Source: Actinomycetes bacterium
GTDB taxonomy: Bacteria > Actinomycetota > Actinomycetes > Mycobacteriales > Micromonosporaceae
NCBI GenBank assembly: GCA_023437285.1
Contig: JAEZGP010000596.1
Location: 1 to 8,347, forward strand
DNA: 8,347 nt
Direction: 5' to 3'
The translations under genes were made by a program, and so were the position numbers. Under the pieces are notes generated by a model. It did no database searches. It had not been told where the DNA came from and saw nothing but the letters and a program-made list of their open reading frames with translations. This document shows positions 5,955 to 8,347 of the stretch, piece after piece; position 1 is the first letter of the stretch, and every line of letters begins with the position of its first letter.

Positions 5955-7376
5955 CTACACCGTCCCGCCCAGCCGTCGGCCCATGAGCCGACCGAAGGCC
6001 AACGCCGGGGTCACCGCCATCCCGCCACAGAACGCCGCACCGCTGGTGGCGCCCATCCCGATGGCCTCCCCCACGGCGTACAGCCCGGGGATCACGTCGC
6101 CGTCCTCGCGCCGGACCCGGAAGTCGGTGTCGACGTCCAGCCCGCCGAAGCTGCACAGCAGCGCGGCCACCGACCGCACCGCGTAGAACGGCGGCCGGGC
6201 GACAGGGTGGTCGAGGACCCGGCGGCCCAGCGGGTCCTCGCCCCGCTTAACCGCGAGGTTGTACGCCTCCGTCGTGCGCACCAGGCCCGCCGGGGCGATC
6301 CCGGCACGCCGGGCGAGAGCCGGCAGGTCGTCGGCGACCCACACCACGTCCCCGCGTTCGGCTTCCTCGCGCAGCCGCTGCGCACCCCACCGGGGCACCA
6401 GCGGCGCGCCGGCGTCGATGCTGGCCTCGTCGAACACGATCCAGAACTCGGCACCGGGCTGGGCCTGCACCGCCCGCTCGTGGCGGGTGACGTCCTCGAT
6501 GTCCTCGGCGATGAACCGGTCCCCCGTCACGTTCACCCAGATCTCGCGGGGCGGACGCTCTGCGGGCGCCAGGTGCACGATCTCCGACCAGAAGTCGACC
6601 CGGCCCGGCAGCGAGCGGCGCTCCAGCAGACCCAGGCGCGGGGTGTGCAGGTCGGCGAACCGTACGCCCGCCTTCAGCGGTGCGGCCAGCTCGATGGCCG
6701 CACCCGTCGAGGTCGGCACCGCGTTGGTGACCAGCCGCGGCCCACCCGGGGTCAGGGCCGAGAAGAGCGCGCGGTTGGCGCCGTACCCGCCCGAGGCGAG
6801 GACCGTGACGCCGGCACGCACCTCGCGCGGACCGTCGCCGGTCTCCACGATCGCGCCGGTAACCCGGCCGCCCTCGGTCGTGAGCTGCACGGCGCGCGAG
6901 CGCAGCCGCAGGCCCACCCGGCCCGCCGCCACCTGCTCCTCGATCAGCCGCCGCAGCACCTCGCGGATCGACCGGCCGTGCTCGACCCCCCAGTAGGTGC
7001 GGGGCCGCGAGTACGGGGAATGGCCGTGGTAGACGACGGGCGTACCCGGGGCGAAGGGGAAGCCGTTGTCGTCGAGCCAGTCGACAACGCTTGCCGCCTC
7101 GTCGACCGCCAGCCGGATCAGCGCGGGGTCGCCCTGGTTGTGGCCGATGCGCAGGACGTCGGCGTAATGCAGGTCGGCGTTGTCGTCGATGCCCGCCTCG
7201 CGCTGGCGGCGGGTACCGGCGGCGCTCATGTGCCCGGCCGAGACCCGCAGCGTCCCGCCGATGTCGTCGTCGGCGTCCACCAGCTCGACCCGCAGGCCCG
7301 CCTTCGCCGCCTCGATCGCGCAGGGCAGGCCCGCCGTACCCGCCCCGATGACGAGCAGGTCGACCTCGGCGGTCAC
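5955..7376 (-). CDS. FAD-dependent oxidoreductase, fumarate reductase/dehydrogenase flavoprotein type (FAD_binding_2)
   Basis: This 473-residue protein has the N-terminal dinucleotide fold VDLLVIGAGTAG (5-16) with an acidic strand end ELVDAD (31-36), then DDIGGTLRVSAGHMSAAG (37-54), which contacts FAD in this family. A second nucleotide-contact segment VLASGGYGAN (192-201) and the C-terminal IPGLYAVGEAIG (429-440) complete the FAD-binding domain; the capping domain lies between. R287 in GDRFIAED fits the position of the family's proton-transfer Arg. The His and Arg that bind fumarate in classical fumarate reductases are not present: the stretch reads LLCSFGG at 406-412 and AAFCGGM at 447-453. 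It is therefore probably a dehydrogenase or reductase acting on another substrate. The start GTG at 7376 overlaps the preceding stop as GTGA, with GGAGG at 7383-7387. No signal peptide or haem motif is seen, so it is likely cytoplasmic. Confidence 0.88.
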   Translation of the reverse strand: MTAEVDLLVIGAGTAGLPCAIEAAKAGLRVELVDADDDIGGTLRVSAGHMSAAGTRRQREAGIDDNADLHYADVLRIGHNQGDPALIRLAVDEAASVVDWLDDNGFPFAPGTPVVYHGHSPYSRPRTYWGVEHGRSIREVLRRLIEEQVAAGRVGLRLRSRAVQLTTEGGRVTGAIVETGDGPREVRAGVTVLASGGYGANRALFSALTPGGPRLVTNAVPTSTGAAIELAAPLKAGVRFADLHTPRLGLLERRSLPGRVDFWSEIVHLAPAERPPREIWVNVTGDRFIAEDIEDVTRHERAVQAQPGAEFWIVFDEASIDAGAPLVPRWGAQRLREEAERGDVVWVADDLPALARRAGIAPAGLVRTTEAYNLAVKRGEDPLGRRVLDHPVARPPFYAVRSVAALLCSFGGLDVDTDFRVRREDGDVIPGLYAVGEAIGMGATSGAAFCGGMAVTPALAFGRLMGRRLGGTV

Positions 7377-8164
7377 GACGCACCTCCGGGTACCTCGGTG
7401 ATGAAGGACGTCAGCACCGCGGCGAACTCCTCCGGCACGCGCCACGGCAACTGCCCGGTCGTGTCGGTCAGCCGGACCGCCTTGGCGTCCGGGCGGATCG
7501 TCAGCGCGAGTTCGTCGCAGTGGGCCAGCATGTCGCGCTCCGCGGTCAGCAGCATGATCGGGCAGGGCGCGCTGCGCAGGGCCTCGGTCGGGTCGTAGCG
7601 GAAAGCGGCCCGGTACGCCCAGTTGTAGCGCTCGAAGACGGAGGCGATGTTGGCCACCGCGAGGTTGACCAGCTGCGGCGGCTGCTCCCAGATCGTCAGG
7701 TACCGCTCCCACAGCTCGCGCAGGTGGCCACCGGCCGGGTCGACCGGCTTGTCCGGCGCCCAGGTCGCCCCCAGGTGCTCACGCTCGGCCCGGTCGAGCA
7801 CGAGACCCGACAGGATCGCGTGGGTGACCCGGCCCGGCCCGGCGAGGCGGGTGACCTCGAGGGCCAGCGAGGCTCCGGTGTGCTGCCCGGCGACGGCGAA
7901 CTCGTCGATACCCAGGGTGTCCACGGCGTCGAGCAGCAGCCGGGCGTACCCGGAGATCTCCAGCGGGCCGGCCGGCGGGTCGGACAGCCCGTACCCGGGC
8001 GTGTCGAAGGCGTACGCCCGAAGCGACCGCCCGAGGGCCGGCATGGCCGGCTCGAAGACGTTGGAGGCCTGCGGCGACTCGTGCAGCAGCACGACGGCGG
8101 GCCCGTCGGACCCGCTCGCCCGATAGTGGATCTGTGCCCCCTCGGGGCCAACGTATCCGCGCAT
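7373..8164 (-). CDS. Alpha/beta-hydrolase-fold protein with atypical catalytic residues
   Basis: This 263-residue protein has an alpha/beta-hydrolase layout: strand VVLLHESPQAS (24-34, the usual HG oxyanion region altered to HE), AYAFDTPGYGLSDPP (50-64), the nucleophile-elbow strand FAVAGQHTGASLAL (89-102), a helical cap region (about 130-195) and the late strand PIMLLTAERDML (202-213). In the elbow the pattern G-x-nucleophile-x-G reads G93-Q-H95-T-G97, so His stands where Ser, Asp or Cys is expected. Near the C-terminus TTGQLPWRVPEEF (235-247) lacks the usual catalytic His. D211 could be the acid residue. The fold is secure, but a standard hydrolase reaction is doubtful. The start ATG at 8164 follows GGGGGAG (8169-8175) and comes one base after the stop of the preceding gene. 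The frame is open to 8326, but that part is Arg-rich shadow sequence. It forms an operon with the flavoprotein gene. Confidence 0.85.
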   Translation of the reverse strand: MRGYVGPEGAQIHYRASGSDGPAVVLLHESPQASNVFEPAMPALGRSLRAYAFDTPGYGLSDPPAGPLEISGYARLLLDAVDTLGIDEFAVAGQHTGASLALEVTRLAGPGRVTHAILSGLVLDRAEREHLGATWAPDKPVDPAGGHLRELWERYLTIWEQPPQLVNLAVANIASVFERYNWAYRAAFRYDPTEALRSAPCPIMLLTAERDMLAHCDELALTIRPDAKAVRLTDTTGQLPWRVPEEFAAVLTSFITEVPGGAS

Positions 8165-8165
8165 G

Positions 8166-8347
8166 TCACTCCCCCTGTGGTCGGTCGCTGGACGGTTCGG
8201 CCGGTGGGCCCGCCAGCGGCGGCTGCTGGCCGGACGCCGGTGGGCGTCGTCGGGGTGCGCTCGACCGCCGCGCCGGCTTCGCCCCGCCCGCCGGCGGTCG
8301 CTCATCCACCGCCGGCGATTTCGCATCCGCCGCGGACGGTTCCTCTG
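8166..8347 (-). CDS. C-terminal tail of an unknown Pro/Ala-rich protein (partial)
   Basis: On the minus strand one frame is open from the window edge (first full codon at 8345) through 59 residues to a TGA at 8166-8168, one base before the hydrolase ATG (TGAcATG). The translation is rich in Pro, Ala, Ser, Arg and Glu (ending EPSSDRPQGE) and looks like a disordered, low-complexity tail. The other long open frame here, in phase with the hydrolase, is almost all Arg and Gly, which is typical of an anti-coding shadow. The stop-start spacing fits the tight gene packing elsewhere. No domain is visible, so the protein cannot be named. Confidence 0.55.
   Translation of the reverse strand, partial: EEPSAADAKSPAVDERPPAGGAKPARRSSAPRRRPPASGQQPPLAGPPAEPSSDRPQGE

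Noticed and set aside
5893..6186. A small plus-strand ORF (97 codons) starting in the spacer
   Set aside because: Most of it runs opposite the 3' part of the flavoprotein gene, it lacks a convincing ribosome site, and its Pro/Ser/Arg-rich sequence looks like shadow translation.
1..8347. CRISPR arrays, tRNA or rRNA genes, insertion sequences, toxin-antitoxin or phage-defence genes
   Set aside because: No spaced repeats, cloverleaf-like segments, transposase motifs or defence domains were seen; apart from the 149-bp spacer and the left edge the window is coding throughout.

Overview
The window is a GC-rich stretch that looks like an actinobacterial contig end. The evidence is strong G/C preference at third codon positions, frequent GTG starts, purine-rich Shine-Dalgarno sites and tightly overlapping genes. 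The family level cannot be fixed from sequence alone. All eight genes, plus the tail of a ninth, lie on the minus strand, so they are read from right (8347) to left (1). The first 35 bases are not genomic: positions 3-35 match the Nextera (Tn5) read-1 adapter and its mosaic end with two mismatches.

In transcription order, the right part holds three genes: the Pro/Ala-rich C-terminal tail of an unknown protein (8166-8347, partial), an alpha/beta-hydrolase-fold protein with an altered catalytic site (7373-8164), and an FAD-dependent fumarate-reductase/dehydrogenase-type flavoprotein (5955-7376). These are packed with a 1-bp gap and a GTGA overlap. A 149-bp AT-richer spacer (5806-5954) follows. 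It holds a short hairpin just after the flavoprotein stop, a perfect TTGACA -35 box, and a 10-bp palindrome TTGTATACAA over the expected -10, which suggests a repressor-controlled promoter of GntR type.

The left part reads as one operon from that promoter: a CaiB/BaiF (class III) CoA-transferase (4594-5805), an isochorismatase-fold cysteine hydrolase with an intact Asp-Lys-Cys triad (3928-4563), and a complete membrane and ATPase core of a peptide/nickel-type (Dpp/Opp) ABC importer. The importer consists of two permeases (2915-3928 and 2056-2922) and two ATPases (1022-2059 and 66-1025). Starts and stops overlap by 1, 8, 4 and 4 bp, implying translational coupling. No substrate-binding protein and no regulator gene lie inside the window.

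Together the genes look like an uptake-and-breakdown locus for a small organic molecule. The importer would bring it in, the amidase-like hydrolase would cleave a C-N bond (or a related bond), the CoA-transferase would activate a carboxylate, and the flavoprotein would oxidise or reduce a C-C bond. The substrate is not identifiable from sequence. This pathway is inference from gene content and order. The most unusual single protein is the alpha/beta-hydrolase, which has His where the catalytic Ser/Asp/Cys should be and no His at the usual base position.
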